Shown: in pieces, positions 1 through 13,000 of the stretch
Layout: the number at the start of each line of letters is the position of its first letter
How positions within the stretch are numbered: the stretch's first letter is position 1
Source: Phoronis australis
Lineage: Eukaryota > Phoronida > Phoronidae
DNA: 64,000 bases
NCBI GenBank assembly: GCA_002633005.1
Contig: NMRA01000161.1
Location: 609,516-673,515 of the forward strand
Direction of reading: 5' to 3'
Program-made: the position numbers and the translations under genes
Notes under the pieces: model-generated
The model's database searches: none
What the model saw: only the letters and a program-made list of their open reading frames with translations
Told to the model about the DNA's origin: nothing

Positions 1-454
1 TTTTTTAAAAAGCACCAAAGCACTTTGGATAAGAATCCAACAGACAACTAAACAGTGTCAGTGCCCCTTTAAGCTTACAAAATGGGTCTCATGATTATCC
101 TGAACATGACAGGGCCTGATTTCTTTTATCAATGCGAATGTCAAAGCTACCAATGTGTTAATATATGAATCAGATTTTATTGGGATGTGCCATGAATCCA
201 AAATTCCGACTTCGAAAGTGGGGCATATGGTCTATTGCCTGTGGCTTGAGTTACCGGCTCATTTGGCAACAATTTAGGATTGGACAAGTGTGGTAATATT
301 TTTGAACACGAAAGTGCTTTAGTTGGGAATTTAACATTGGTAGCTAAACAGTGAAATGGTTCTTTAAATATTAATACAAATGTTTAATTATTTTTTGGCA
401 TGAGTGGAATCTGGAGTCTTTTTTTTTGATTTGAGTTCAGATTGTTTATTTCAG
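1..454. other. Intron or 5' flank of MITD1; nothing recognised
   Basis: AT-rich sequence before the first visible MITD1 exon. I see no exon for the N-terminal half of the MIT domain, so that part of the gene lies left of the window. The last bases are a T-rich tract with two possible acceptors, at 439-440 and 453-454. The second fits the reading frame of the exon. Confidence 0.6.
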
Positions 455-3400
455 ACTGTCAAGACCGGAAAATGAGAGAACAGTTGCGTGAGAAACTGAC
501 ACAATATATGGATAGGGCTGAAAAAGTGAAAGAAGTTGTTGAAAAACAAAAAGATGGTAAGAAACAATACATAGATTTTTGTTTGATTTATGCTATGTTT
601 GTGTGTCTGGCTACCCAGCAATGAGAACCTTTTAAATAAATGTTTTTGAATCCAGATTTCAATTATAGTGAACATAAGGAAAATACTACGAATGTCTCAA
701 TGGCGCTGTTAAAACCAGCCTCAAATTTTAATTTCTGGGTTAGAATGGTGGACTTTTCACATACCGGGTATATTTTATCACTAGGATCGCTAGTGTTGTA
801 GGTCGTTGGGGTCGCTATCTTTCCGTGTATGTCGTATGGGCTGTGTTGCGTGTGCCTATTTTTTAATAATTACAGATCAGAATGTTCATGACAGTTATCA
901 AAAGGTTTTGTCATTATTTAGATTTTCGGAACCCGATACATATTTTGTTAAATATTTTTGTTCTTTTAAGGTTTAGTTAGTGGTTGAAACATGCCAGTTT
1001 CATTTTTAGTAGTAGTAGCAATAGGGGTACCCACAGTCAACAGTGTACCTACGATCGACTGTATTTTTAAAATTAAAAATGCTCTTAATTGTTGCACTGA
1101 ATCCTGTTGAAGTCTTGGGCTCAAACAGCCTGCTTTAGTACAGTATACTACCCACGCGTGCCATAATGTTTATTGAACCACGTGTGCTCAAAATCTTGAT
1201 TCTTTAAATGCGAGTAGTAACAATGGACACAAGTTGAAGCATCAGAGGAAGAAGATTACTAGACAATTTCCACTTTTGAAAACTTGTGAATTTGAAACAG
1301 AAACGCAAAGTATAGTTAGTGTGCATGTAGACCTGAAAATAGTAATTTAATTTGTGTCAGGAAATCACGACAGCTAGAGACATACTTTTGGAAAGTTTGT
1401 GTTTTGGGATGTCAATTGTTGTTAGACACTTTTGTAACCTGAGTTAGTTGTCTTGTAATGATCGCATGATTTCGATCTTTTTTCGTCTAAATCCCAGGAA
1501 AATATCTTCTATTAACATTGGGTAACATTTCCAGAAAAACACAGAATTTGTATGGAAGAACAAAATAGTGAGAAACGGTGTTGAAATTTAAAATTTACGC
1601 TAGAAGTGGACAATAAAAACTTCACTGGAGTGCAGCGTGAAAACGACGTTTCGACTGTTGCGATTGCCATGAGTTTTACATTGGCATGACAACTCGAATT
1701 TTGCATCATAGACAGGCTGAACACAAGGATATCAACAGTGCCCAACACTAGCCACACAGCAGGGTTTCCCGAGCTCAGGGTTCTTGATCACGACACTGAG
1801 TCAAACTTTTAATCGGTGAGGCTATTCACATACAGGTCCTTCATGTTGAGAGGTCACTCAGGAATGTTGGAGCATATAGGATGGAGTAGTGGTGAATAGT
1901 TTTTAGTTGACAGATCCTGCATCATGCACTGTGATATGAAGTGAACCTTGTGTTATGGTACTCTGTTCTATTCTGTTTGACTGTTATACCTGAGGATGAT
2001 TTTTGCCTAATATCGAAACGAAAGTTTCATACTGCATTCAATCATTGTTACCACTTTTTGCTCCTAATTTGGCCAAAAACTAAATGTACACTAACATCTT
2101 ACTTTAATTTTCAGAAGGTAAATACCACGAAGAGGTTCACATAGAAGATAATTCAACTGGGCACAGTTATGAAAGAATGTTTTCACGTTTTATTGATGAC
2201 TCAGTGACCAAAGTCGACATCGAGGATCCTTACATCAGGTCCACTCATCAGGTACTGTTTGAACTCACCAGTGCCATATGCGTACACTTTTTAGAGCAAC
2301 AACGATTATTAAATCAAGTTTTATGTCGCTTTCCCACCAACACACAAAAGAGGAACTCAGGCCAATGGCACTTTGCTTATCTTTTCTATTTACTGGCAAC
2401 ATTGGAGTTACCTTTAGCTCTGTAATTTAAACACCAGGTGGCGAATTTGTATCATACTCTTGACCTATTGAAATCAAATAGATGTTGCAATGCCGTGCAG
2501 TTACGGACGAATAAAAATATAAATTTAGTAAAACTAGTAAAACTAAAATGACGAGCGTCAGTACTAAAATATATTAAAATATCCCCACATATCGAGCGAT
2601 GCGCTCTTTGTCAAGGGTGTGCTACAGGTGTAGATGATGTTTTTTTAGGTGATGATGTTTTTTGTTTCTGCATAGGTTTTCAATCTCCTGAGGTTTTGTG
2701 AATTACTGGTTAAAAAGGCTGTCAATCTAAGGACTATTTCTGTAACAACTGGCGCTGAACAGGTAAAGTATGGTGCTTGGGTTTCTGGTCTAATCAGGAC
2801 TGTGTGCCAAAATTGCTTAACAGCCCGAACTTGAGAAGCAGAGGGTAAATGGTCTACAAAAGGTCCTTGAAGTTTGAAGATGGTTGTATATCCACGGGTT
2901 GGCATCACAGACAAAATGGTTGTTTTTAAATTTGACTGCTGACAATTGCTGGGCATTTACAAGATCAAGCTTCTATTTAGTTGACCAGTGTTTTTAAGTA
3001 TACACAGCTTATCAAAGACTTTTATGGTTTGACTAATAAGAAGCTACTTCTATAAGTTTTTAATGACTGTGCCCCAAATACAGAAAGGGGTTTCAATAAT
3101 TGAACCTAAGACTTCCCCCTACAAAGTCTGTCTCAAAAATTTCCTTTCCATGATAAACAGCTTATTATTTTTAAATGACTCAATCTTATTCAAAGACATA
3201 TGCAAGAAACTCAATTTAGAGCCTCAATTAACATTGGGGCCCGTTTTATGGTTGCCGTAGATGGGGAGACCATTATTTAGAATATAGGAGACATGCTCTT
3301 TGTTCACCTTTAGGCACGATCGCCTGTATCACCTCAAAAAATCACAAAGATTGGGACTATTCTTATAAAACTTGCCCTTACCTTCCGACCGCACAACTTT

Positions 3401-4818
3401 GTTGTCACGAAAACCATCCAGACAGTTTTAACTTGTTAAAACAAGTCAGAAAAGGTTTTACAAAATCTTAAAGCAGTCCATCCTTACCAAAGTAAAACTC
3501 ACTCAACTTATGTTTTATTCCATCTGAATGTTGAAACTGATTCTATCATGAAATGGGGATTTTGAGCTTCAATTTATTAGGGTTAATTCACTTAATTTGA
3601 TTTTCTTTCTTCAGTTTCCTGTTTAAACAGAAACTTAGGGCTCTTTTAAATAACCAACAGGTATCAAATTACAAGTGTAAGTAATGGTATGGATTTCAAG
3701 CTGTTCACATTCCACTGGATTGCTTCACTGGGAATCTTTTGTTACAGGTAGGCATTCTCCAGTTTAGGGCAGTCTTTGGAATGTGGACACAGAAAATTGC
3801 TAAAAAATTTACTTCATTCTGGAATTCGGGACAAGGGCGAGTTTGGCATTCACCTTAATTATTTCTTAAATTTTGGACACTACAAAGTGGTTAATTCTGC
3901 CTTCTTTCTGGTGATTCTTGAATTTAGGACGACCAATATTGTCTGTTTCCAGAATTTGGGGGCAAGCTACGACATTGAGCAAAGTAATTAATTTTTCACT
4001 GACCCTATTTTTACTGTAGTCTTCTTACTTGAACTTCAGATTCTTGTCACTCATGAAATAATTCTTGCAGGACTCAAAGCCATCCCAGCTACAGTCGAAT
4101 GGTTTCAGAGACCTTGAGAACAGTTTGCGTAAATGCAACATAACCTTTACAGTGCAATACTCAGCATCATTGCATGATAGGGAAGTCAGGTAAAGGAAAG
4201 GGTGAAGTCGTACTTGAATGCCATTTTTATGAATAATGCGTGAAGTCAATAGCACAAGCAGTTGATCTATCGCCAGGATTTTGAGTGATGGCTTAACTGA
4301 CCAATCAGAATGCAGCATTCTTGACACACCTTTGTTATCAAGCCACCATTTTACCCGACAAACAACACGTTGCCGGGTATAACTTATTGTTTGTTTGTCC
4401 ACTTTTCCCAAGGGGATGGATCATACGATAGGTCAATTGTGGGAAACCGGCACTGCGTCGAAACTGCCAGTTGTGTGCAGATGACCTGAAAATGCAGTAA
4501 ATCTGGTTGCAGTTTAGTGCAGGATCACACGAGCTTTAGTTGGCAGGAAAGTAGCTATTGCCTGTATTAGGAAACCAAACCATTGCTGGTGTGAGTTAAA
4601 TAAACTGCTTATTTTTAGCATTCTGTTTCTACACTCTTTATTTCAGGTTTGACAGTGGCTGGATATTCAAGTTGGGCCGGGGACTAGATTACTTCAAAAA
4701 AGTCCAAGGGGGACAATTCTCAATTGGATTCTGTGATTTTGATTTGAGGCCATGTCATGAAACGAAAATCGACATATTCCACAAGAAGCATACCAAATCA
4801 ACATGTAGTAACACGTAG
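455..4818 (+). CDS. MITD1: MITD1, MIT domain-containing protein 1 (5'-partial, five exons)
   Basis: Exons are 455-556, 2115-2251, 2676-2762, 4071-4189 and 4647-4818 (stop TAG), all with AG/GT borders and compatible phases. The first exon encodes the last helix of the MIT domain ([17 protein letters not shown]). The second encodes the linker and the start of the C-terminal phospholipase D-like domain ([13 protein letters not shown]). The third has [13 protein letters not shown], the fourth ends [10 protein letters not shown], and the last carries [14 protein letters not shown] and [20 protein letters not shown]. These blocks align with human MITD1 (about 249 residues) without large gaps; roughly 205 residues are present here. 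In the family, the MIT domain binds ESCRT-III tails and the C-terminal domain binds membrane, supporting abscission at the midbody. The first visible exon starts with the last two bases of a split codon, so at least one upstream exon is missing. Introns at 557-2114 and 2763-4070 hold nothing I recognise. Confidence 0.95.
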
Positions 4819-4837
4819 CAGTTCATTAGTGCTTGAT

Positions 4838-5334
4838 TTAAGGTTGTGTGGGACTTTAGAAAAATATCCAGATTTGACTAACTGCAGGGAGTCATATAAT
4901 CAGAAATGGCTGGTCGCTTTCACATGAAATTTTCAATTCTGTGCTATAAGCACTGTTCTCTAAATGTCTATTGGAAATTTATTGAAAACATTGCGTTTTT
5001 TGAATGACTTGGAAAAAAACAAAAATGACATAGGTTGCTAACAAAATAATATAAAAAAATTTAAAAGAGTTTTTAGATTTCATCTTGGGCATTTGCATAA
5101 AAAACTTGGCATTTTGTTGATACTGTTGTTCTGCAATCAATGCACCTTAGTTTCTTGTTTGCTTAATTTTGCTAAAAGAGGTCGCCATGTGATCAAATTA
5201 GTGGGAGATTGGTATTATGAAATTTTACGAACTTTCTGCTTTCACAAAATACAGTTTTACCGAGTTCAATCCTCACTTTTGTAGATATTTGACTGAATGC
5301 ACAGACTTGTCTGTAAGGTCCTACATAACCTTAA
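4838..5334. repeat. Dispersed TTAAGG-ended MITE-like repeat, copy A
   Basis: A non-coding element of about 497 bp just after the MITD1 stop codon. Its ends are inverted: the left end reads TTAAGGTTGTGTGGGACTTT and the right end is close to its reverse complement (AAGGTCCTACATAACCTTAA). Related copies lie at 11889-12396, 33790-34020, 42978-43435, 58330-58665 and 61628-62101. All share a middle section resembling TGTTCCACTTTTGCATGAGA. No protein is encoded. TTAA at both ends would fit a piggyBac-type target, but the other copies do not keep it cleanly. The element may supply part of the MITD1 3' UTR. Confidence 0.65.
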
Positions 5335-7478
5335 GCTTAATTTTAGTTTAGTGATTGTGGTGCTGTTGGGTTAGAGAAGAGAAGACTACCAGTCAAGTTT
5401 GAGTGATCATAATTTATCATAAAAGGTTTTGAAAAGCAGGTTTTTATGAATTCATATGAATGATATAATATGGTGTTAAGTGGTTGAATTATCGGATAGA
5501 AAATGTTCATGCAAACTTTATCATCAATAGCTGATTTTCCATTAGCTGTGCCATATATAAATTCATTATCCTGTCTGATGGCGACCACTGCGTTTGGTGG
5601 ACACTCCGTTCAGCGCCTCCTACAGATCCCATGTGGTATGAATAACTTTCTTGCTATCTTAGTGCTGGCAAATTTTCACTGATTTGTGGCTTACGGAAAA
5701 AGGCAAACTTTATTTCATGAACGACATCATGTCTCATATATTTTCCACTGCAAAGAAACAGACAGTTGCATAGTTGGTGGCTATGACTGATATGGGAGAA
5801 TTTCAATCTCAGCCTATATTAAAAAAGCTAATCTGAATAAGCAAACTTAACCTAATCAAACAAAGGGAGGGTTGACAATGGGATTTATTTCTCTGTTTTT
5901 AAATTATTGAACTGCTGTGTAGTTGTGAATTTCTGTCCACCAAACTTGAGTCGGGATCAAGCAGAAGTTGCTTTTTTACTCTTATTATGGTAGAGAGCGC
6001 CAATATGAAGTCACCTATTGTGATAATTTATCAGATTTCTTTTCACCCAACAATTGATGTTCAAAAGAGAGTTGCTGTGAATGGCGCTAAGAATTAGGAT
6101 CATTTGTCATGAGCCTGATATGTATTCATATCAAGCGAAATGGGGGTTATCCATGTCTGACAGGGGAGACTATCCTTCAAACAGCTAAACTGTTGGAAAT
6201 GGATTCTGCTACTTCTGCTGTCGGCCATTTTAGTTTTCAACTACTTAACCCTTTATGAAGCTTGGCATGAAGGTGTGTCGCCACCATGTTGGTTCTGTGA
6301 TGGGTACGACCATTTTGACACCCCCAATTGCCCATTTTATTTTTGGCAGAGTTCTCCTTGTTCGTCATTCAGTTTTGATTATTATCCTCACAAAAATTGT
6401 AAAAAGCTAGACAGTTGTGGTAATCCACCTTCAATTGTGTTTATTTAATGTGGTTGCATATAAATTTTCTTGTTTTATATCCAATTGGTGGGAGGGGAGA
6501 TTTGAAAAGCCCCTGAGGCAGTGTATTAGATACAACCATCCCTTTCAATGTGCACCCCTTTTAAAAATACGAGCGCAATCCCAGAAATCGCTTTCACGTT
6601 ATATCCAGGTTCTCAATTACTCTCCTGCATTCATTTATTTACTAGTAAAACGGAGCTCTGAGGAGTAGGTGACACCTTTGTACAATGCTTGATTGTCAGC
6701 AAGTAAAGCTAGGATTCATGTCTCCCAAACGGGAGTCTGAATCTCAAACCTAAAGCCACACTGTCTCCTTACTTCGGCTTAGCCAAATGTGCGTCCCTTT
6801 GAAGATGATCGTGACTGAAGTGAACTTTCGAAAACTAGACCCTCATCAAATGAACATTCCAGCATATGGGCCCCGCCACAAATTCGGGTCCCACTTTTGC
6901 TCTCAGAAATGGGCAATAATCAGTTTCTGAGGTGATGTTCTAAATTCCGAGGTGATGCTGTTTTTCTCTGCATTTTTCTGATTTTGCAGCCCATTGTAGA
7001 ATGTCTGCATTACTTGTGTATCCATCAAAGGGATGTTTCAGGACTTCGTGTGGGCATAGTGAGATCCATAAACTTTACCCTTGTTGAAGTCAAAATTACC
7101 TTAAACAGGTGATGTGGGTAACGTTGACCAGCCTTAAAAAATTACTTTCACAAGAAATCTTGAAGTTTGTGTATCCATTAAAGTTTCTGGTGTTTGTCTC
7201 CCCCTTCCCCAAGCATTGGATGCACGGCTTCATCTGGCAACCATGTGTAAAATTATTACATGTTTGCAATGCTGATGTACATTATCTTGATATTCGAACA
7301 TGCTTGTGTTTGGTGCATTCAGACAATCTTGCTTAATTGTGCCAGTCATGGTTATTTTGTTGAAAAATCACCATAGAAAATCCACCAGAATAAACTTTTT
7401 TAAAAATAAATGTATTTTTATATAATTTAGTTTCATAGTCAAAGAACAAAGATTGCATAACACCCACGTTGTTTTATA
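5335..7478. other. Intergenic region downstream of MITD1; nothing recognised
   Basis: No ORF here resembles a known protein, and none has convincing splice context. The short ORFs (for example 5343-5588 minus, 6417-6668 plus, 7109-7336 plus) have low-complexity translations typical of chance ORFs. I saw no RNA gene or clear repeat. The region separates the converging MITD1 and CEP135 transcription units. Confidence 0.5.
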
Positions 7479-7690
7479 TCAAGAGACATAGTCGAGAAAT
7501 TTTGGTTCTGGAACAGAAACAGTGAATTTTCTCTTATAATCAACATTCCAGCCTAACCAGTGAAGCACCTCATTGGCAGCCAGTTTGCTGGTTGACGCAA
7601 GTAAGGTTGAGAGAGTACTTGCGAAGCGCTCTCCTTTTACTTGCCAAATTTGTTCAATGGAACGCACACGTTATGTAAGCAGAGATGAAT
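7479..7690 (-). CDS. Unrecognised coding-like ORF, possibly a terminal exon
   Basis: A minus-strand open frame ends with a stop at 7479. Its translation has a balanced, globular-looking composition (for example LHWLGWNVDYKRKFTVSVP), unlike the chance ORFs nearby. It stays open upstream to at least 7690. I found no clear acceptor and no AATAAA just past the stop. I do not recognise the family. It could be the last exon of an unseen gene, an alternative 3' exon of CEP135, or a relic, but the evidence is only the look of the protein. Confidence 0.25.
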
Positions 7691-10004
7691 TGTGTTGTGA
7701 TTTTGACAAAAATGTGCTCGTCTAAAAATCGCAATCTACACAAATCAAGTTTTCTTAACCAATGGAGTTTCAGTGCAAATAATATTAACACGTCTTCTGA
7801 TATGTCATTACAGAGATGATTTATAAGTTAACTTTTTTATTTTAAATAGTACAATTTTATTCATTATTCATAGTAAATTTATAAAAATATAACATCAAAT
7901 GCTAATCAAGACCTACAATAAAAGCGTGATATGCCATTCAGCTTCAATAATAATTATATTGCCACACCAGAAAGAACAATGACGGACCATCTCAAACAGA
8001 ACATCCAAAATACAAACATTTCGCCAATGACATGCAAATGTATGGAACAAAACCCACAATAACTCGAGACAAATTTGCAGCATCAGGAAAAGCATGGTCT
8101 GCATACCAGTCTTAATCCGAGAAAACCTTGCGTGTTGAAGAAGATTTAACTTCTCAGAAGTTTTCTAGTTTAGAGAGTTTCAAAAAATGAAGTGCTTTAT
8201 CTACAGTACAAGCCAAAAGTATCCAAATACGATATAAACCCAGATTCCCTGTAATGAAAGCTGGTGAAAGCCACATTCATTGCCAAAGTAGTTTTACTCC
8301 CAATATAGAGAATGAAAGAGAATTAACAGGAAAGTTAGTAAAGGTGGCAAAGCCATTGGCCAGATAATAATTATTGCCATTTATTTTTGCTGTAAACAAA
8401 ATTACTTGTCATGATGGAAAAATGCTATTTGGTCTAATTACTTTATTTTTCTCTTGTGTTGTACTTTTTGTCTGTTGTCAGCTTCGCCTTGGGCAAATTT
8501 AGCATTGTTTACGTACCTTCTCTACTTTCCTTGAAAACTGACTTGTTATTAGAAGAATGAAGCACAGATAACAATACCAAAAGGTCACAAATTATTCATG
8601 TTCAACAATCAGATTTTAACTAGACTGTGACATAGATTGTTCATAGTTGATTCGCTTTCAGTCAGACTTCGTCTTGGACAAACTCTCACTCAGGTTGGAA
8701 GCGACACTCACTTAAACAAGATGCAACCAACAAAAACCAGAGGTATTTTGCACTCATATCAGCAGCTCGACGTTATACTATATAAAGACAAAGGTATACC
8801 ACAGCTTTCTCTAACATAGTATCATGTCAGACAGTTGATAAATGTGACTTGTATTTCTAACAAATCTCAAGTCTTCACAATTGCCTTTTCTACAATCGTT
8901 TAAGGACACATTCAAATAATAAATACAAACAAACACTAGACACCATAGAAGCAAAAATTCAGCTAAATCACCAGCATAAGCTGGTCGAGCTACAGTTCAG
9001 CGACTACATTCAAACAAAAATGTGGCACATCTTTTCACAACACAATACTCGATGTACAAGTTCGATACTAACAGTTCAATGCTTGCATGCAAAGCTCTTA
9101 ACGAAACAATTCTTCAATCCACATGGAAGGCAAAACATCACACCACAACAGGCATATAACCAGGGATCGGAGATAGGTACTCAAATTCCCACACAAGGGT
9201 AAAGTCAACCCAAATGATCAAAAATGATAAGGTACGTGTCGAATTACTTATCAGCAGCTGCTTATGGCCGGCTACCATGAGTGTACCCATTGCTTGTTCA
9301 AGCACATGTTCACTGTTGCAATTTGAACGTTTTAGTGACTTGGAATTAACATCTGGCTTCAGGCAAAATGTGATGAACAGATAGATGTTGGCATATATTT
9401 TCACACTGACAAAAATTGAAGCATTTTCATTTCCTGTCTGCAAGATGACATACGACCCTTTAACCTCTCAGACAAAATACTGTCTAGAACATTGTAACTT
9501 GAGTGCCATGTAACATTGAGTGGTTGACTCTCTAGTCAGCTACATGGGTTATCAAGCATAATAGTTAAAAGACACAGGCAAGTGAGCAACGGCAATTGGT
9601 GAATTATGTGCAAAGCCCGGGCTCTGCAATTCATCAAGACGTCGCAAATCTCCACGGTAGATATAAAACTAATCCCAAACATGGGACAAAATTTACACCG
9701 CTATCTACTCCAGTCGCATTCGAGGTATTAACTATCTGTTACTTTTGTGACAAGACAATGCATCATTTTGCGTAGTCGATTCAGTAAATAGTTAGTGCAA
9801 CCCACAATTCAGCGTTGTGTCTGCAACACCCCGAGGCACGTCACTGTTTCAGTTTCACCACGGCATGCCTCCACAGTTAACTCCCCTGTCAACCAGAGGC
9901 GCTTGCGTCTGCTCACGGTTTCTGATGACTGACTAGACACACCGTTCAAAGTTGGCGCTGGATGAAAGTGATGAATGATGGGAAAACTAGACCTACTGAT
10001 ACTA
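7691..10004 (-). other. Intergenic region and probable CEP135 3' UTR
   Basis: The CEP135 stop codon is at 10005-10007, so its 3' UTR runs down from 10004. Minus-strand AATAAA (TTTATT on plus) occurs near 8380 and 7855, and either could end the transcript. The choice cannot be made from sequence. ORFs inside (9809-10018 and 9138-9443, minus) are out of frame with CEP135, and I see no further exon. Confidence 0.4.
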
Positions 10005-13000
10005 TCATCTTTCGTCATCGTTGTTCCGTCGGTTGAATGATGTTGATGGGGAAGAGGATGCCCGTGATGGACTCCTGAAAATTAATTATACATTAAAAAA
10101 GATAGCAAAAGCACTGGGCAAAAGTAAGCAATAAGGAAATGACAGGCTCAGAGATATTACAGGTTGAAGATTTGTATACGTTTCAGACCACACTCTAAGG
10201 CCCTTCGTCAACAAATGGCTGACTGGTGGTGTACAGTGTCGTTTGAAAAGAACAAATTTTAAACCTGCATGAAGTTTTGTTCTGCCTCATCAGAGACTAT
10301 GTAGCACTGGTTTCCTAGCAAGAAGAGTAATCTTTAAAGTGAAACCTTAAGTTAATTATATAGTATATGAGGCAGCACATGATAAAAATATCACACAAAG
10401 CATGTACAGAGAGTATTTTTAAAAACTCCCACTGTATAACGAAACTAGTGTCCTACATCAAATGTGCCTATAGCTAAATTTCTTAAGGTGGTTTAGAGAC
10501 CTGGTCTAACTTGAGGTTGGAATATGTTTAAAATAAACTTGCACAAAGAAGGCATAATTATCAGTACAGTGAGTGGTCAAGCAAAACCTGGTTCAACTCA
10601 ATTTCAGACCTGGTGTAAACAGTAAGCAGGCTTTCATTTCACCACTGAGGTCTTAATATTGTGTGTGCATTTTCATTCATTCTGAGATAATTTTTTTTTA
10701 TTTTTTAACTCAACATTTATTTTAGAGCACACAGCGACCAGCAGATATGTGCGCATAATTTTCTCACGAGCAAGACAACTCTGCATTGGTGCTTTTGTGT
10801 GTGTTGGCTAATAGTAACATTGAGATTGGTTAGTTAAACCATGCCACACAAGACTGGAAACTGTGATGTTCAAATACAGTTAGGAGACAGACATCAGAAC
10901 CAGTAAACTAGACAATAGCCAGTGTGTATTGTGAACTTTGCTCTTAGCATAATAACATTGTACCCATGTTGCACTTTACCTGATTATGAATGATAAGCTG
11001 AACACAACACTTAATGGAACAGAATGACAACAACCTGCATCCAGTACTCAACACTAGTCATCTCAACAGCCTGCAGCAGGTTGAAAGCAATAAGAATGCA
11101 TGATGTGGCTCTATCAATAAGCTGTGATCACATGACTTTTGATGCAAAGAAGGTGCATATAGGAGTCAGTGCCAGGTGGTTCGAACCACAGAAACTGAAG
11201 TTACGAGAGTTTCTCATTCATCATTTCTGAATTTTATCGGTCCATTTACACCAATCTCTTGCAAAATTAAATAGAGTAGATCTTGGTTTAAATAGACCAC
11301 CAGATTTTAGAAATGTTACTACATAACCACCTCAAAGGAAGCCGTATTAGGAAGTTATTCTTGGTTTTTGTGTCAAGTGGTTGACTCCGTAGAAGTGGGA
11401 GAATAAACAACAGGCCTGACGAGAGTCTGTGTTTTAGGACGTGATTCTAGATCTTTGTGTCAAGTCATTGATTGTGAAACAGTGGGAGTATAAATGTCTG
11501 GCCTGAACAGTATCTCTGTTTTAGGAAGTTATTCTAGGTCTGCATGTCACGTGTTTGACTGTGTAGAAGTGGGAGTCAATACAAATGTCTCTATTTCCTG
11601 TCTTAAGTGGACACATACACACGCATGCTCACCAACCACACTAACTAGCAACACACCAACAATGTCTTATGGCATTACAACTTGTGTCTGGAACTTGTTG
11701 ACAATGTGAATTTCATTCCTTCACACACCCATAAAAAAGGTTTCCTACACTATCAGGACCAAAGTTCTTTATTGCAAATCTATTTTATGTAAGTGAAAGT
11801 AAATTTCAATTGTTCACTTCAGACATTTTCATTTCTGAACTGGAGGACCGGCAAGATGAAGTCAATAGAAATACAAAAATAAATCCAGTTAGGTTACGTA
11901 GGACCACAGACGAATGTCCAAATTTAACAAACGTCTCAGAAATGGCTCATTGGATTCATAGGAAACTTCCTTAGTATGCTATACCTTATGCATCCTTCTT
12001 CAAAACATTGCCAACAATTGTGTTTAAAATGTTTCACTAATGAGCAGCTGTCAAAAAACTGGATGTCAATGATTTTCATAACAAAAAAAAATTAAAAAGC
12101 AGCAGAAAACAAAATAACAATTTAGAAAAATACAGCATTTTTGAAACTTAATCTTTAATATTTGCAGTAACAAAATTTGGTCATGTTATTGATACCCTCG
12201 TTTCGCTGTCGCTATACCTTGCCATTTCACTAAATTTTACAAGACATGGTCACGTGACCCAATTCAGGCAGGATGGTAAAAAGTCAAAATCAAATTCTAC
12301 AGGCTTTTTACTTTCAAACATACTTTTATTGATTTAAAATCTCTCGATACTTGGCTAAATGTAAAGACATGTTGATAAGGTCCTAAATAACCTTAACTTT
12401 AATTGGTTGTTATAGTTGAGCATGTGAGCAGGAGACATTCGAGCCAGAGTTCTGAGATGTAATACTGAGCCTGGGTTGAGGAGCCAGGCTTACAAATTGG
12501 CACAATGGACCTGAAGTTGAGTAGATCAAGTGACAAGGCTTACAGTTCCAGAGACAAGCTATTCACACAACCTTGTATGTCAGCTGACAAAACGAAACAA
12601 AAGACGCAATTGCAAGCTGTATTACAAAGACTACTGATGATTAAACTCACCCAGGCTGTTTTGGGCTTATCAATATGCTAACCCTGTGTTAGAAGTATAG
12701 TCTCAAGAAACGTTATCACAAACTTTTTGCTGCACACATCACACCATGAGAGATTCATATTCATATCGATCCCCAGAGCCACTCTCAGTATCACAACATT
12801 TATTGGTCAGCCACCATGGTCACATTTAATGAGCGTAAAATGGCTGATAACATCACAGGATATACCACCTTTGTTTGAACACAGCAACATAGGTTTGAGA
12901 TGCAGTACTTTATATATTCGCCTGGCTTCAATAAACTTATGGAAGAAACTGAGATAATAATAGTAAACAGTCAAGTGGGAGGCGTGTCAACCATACCTGG

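Noticed and set aside
4025-4411. 128-residue minus-strand ORF
   Set aside because: It is the antisense shadow of the MITD1 exon at 4071-4189, which has correct splice sites and clear homology (LHDREVR).
9809-10018. 69-residue minus ORF as the CEP135 tail
   Set aside because: It is out of frame with exon 24; the phase-correct frame stops at 10005.
11170-11190. GTGGTTCGAACCAC as a tRNA B box
   Set aside because: It is a short palindrome without any A box or acceptor stem at the right distance.
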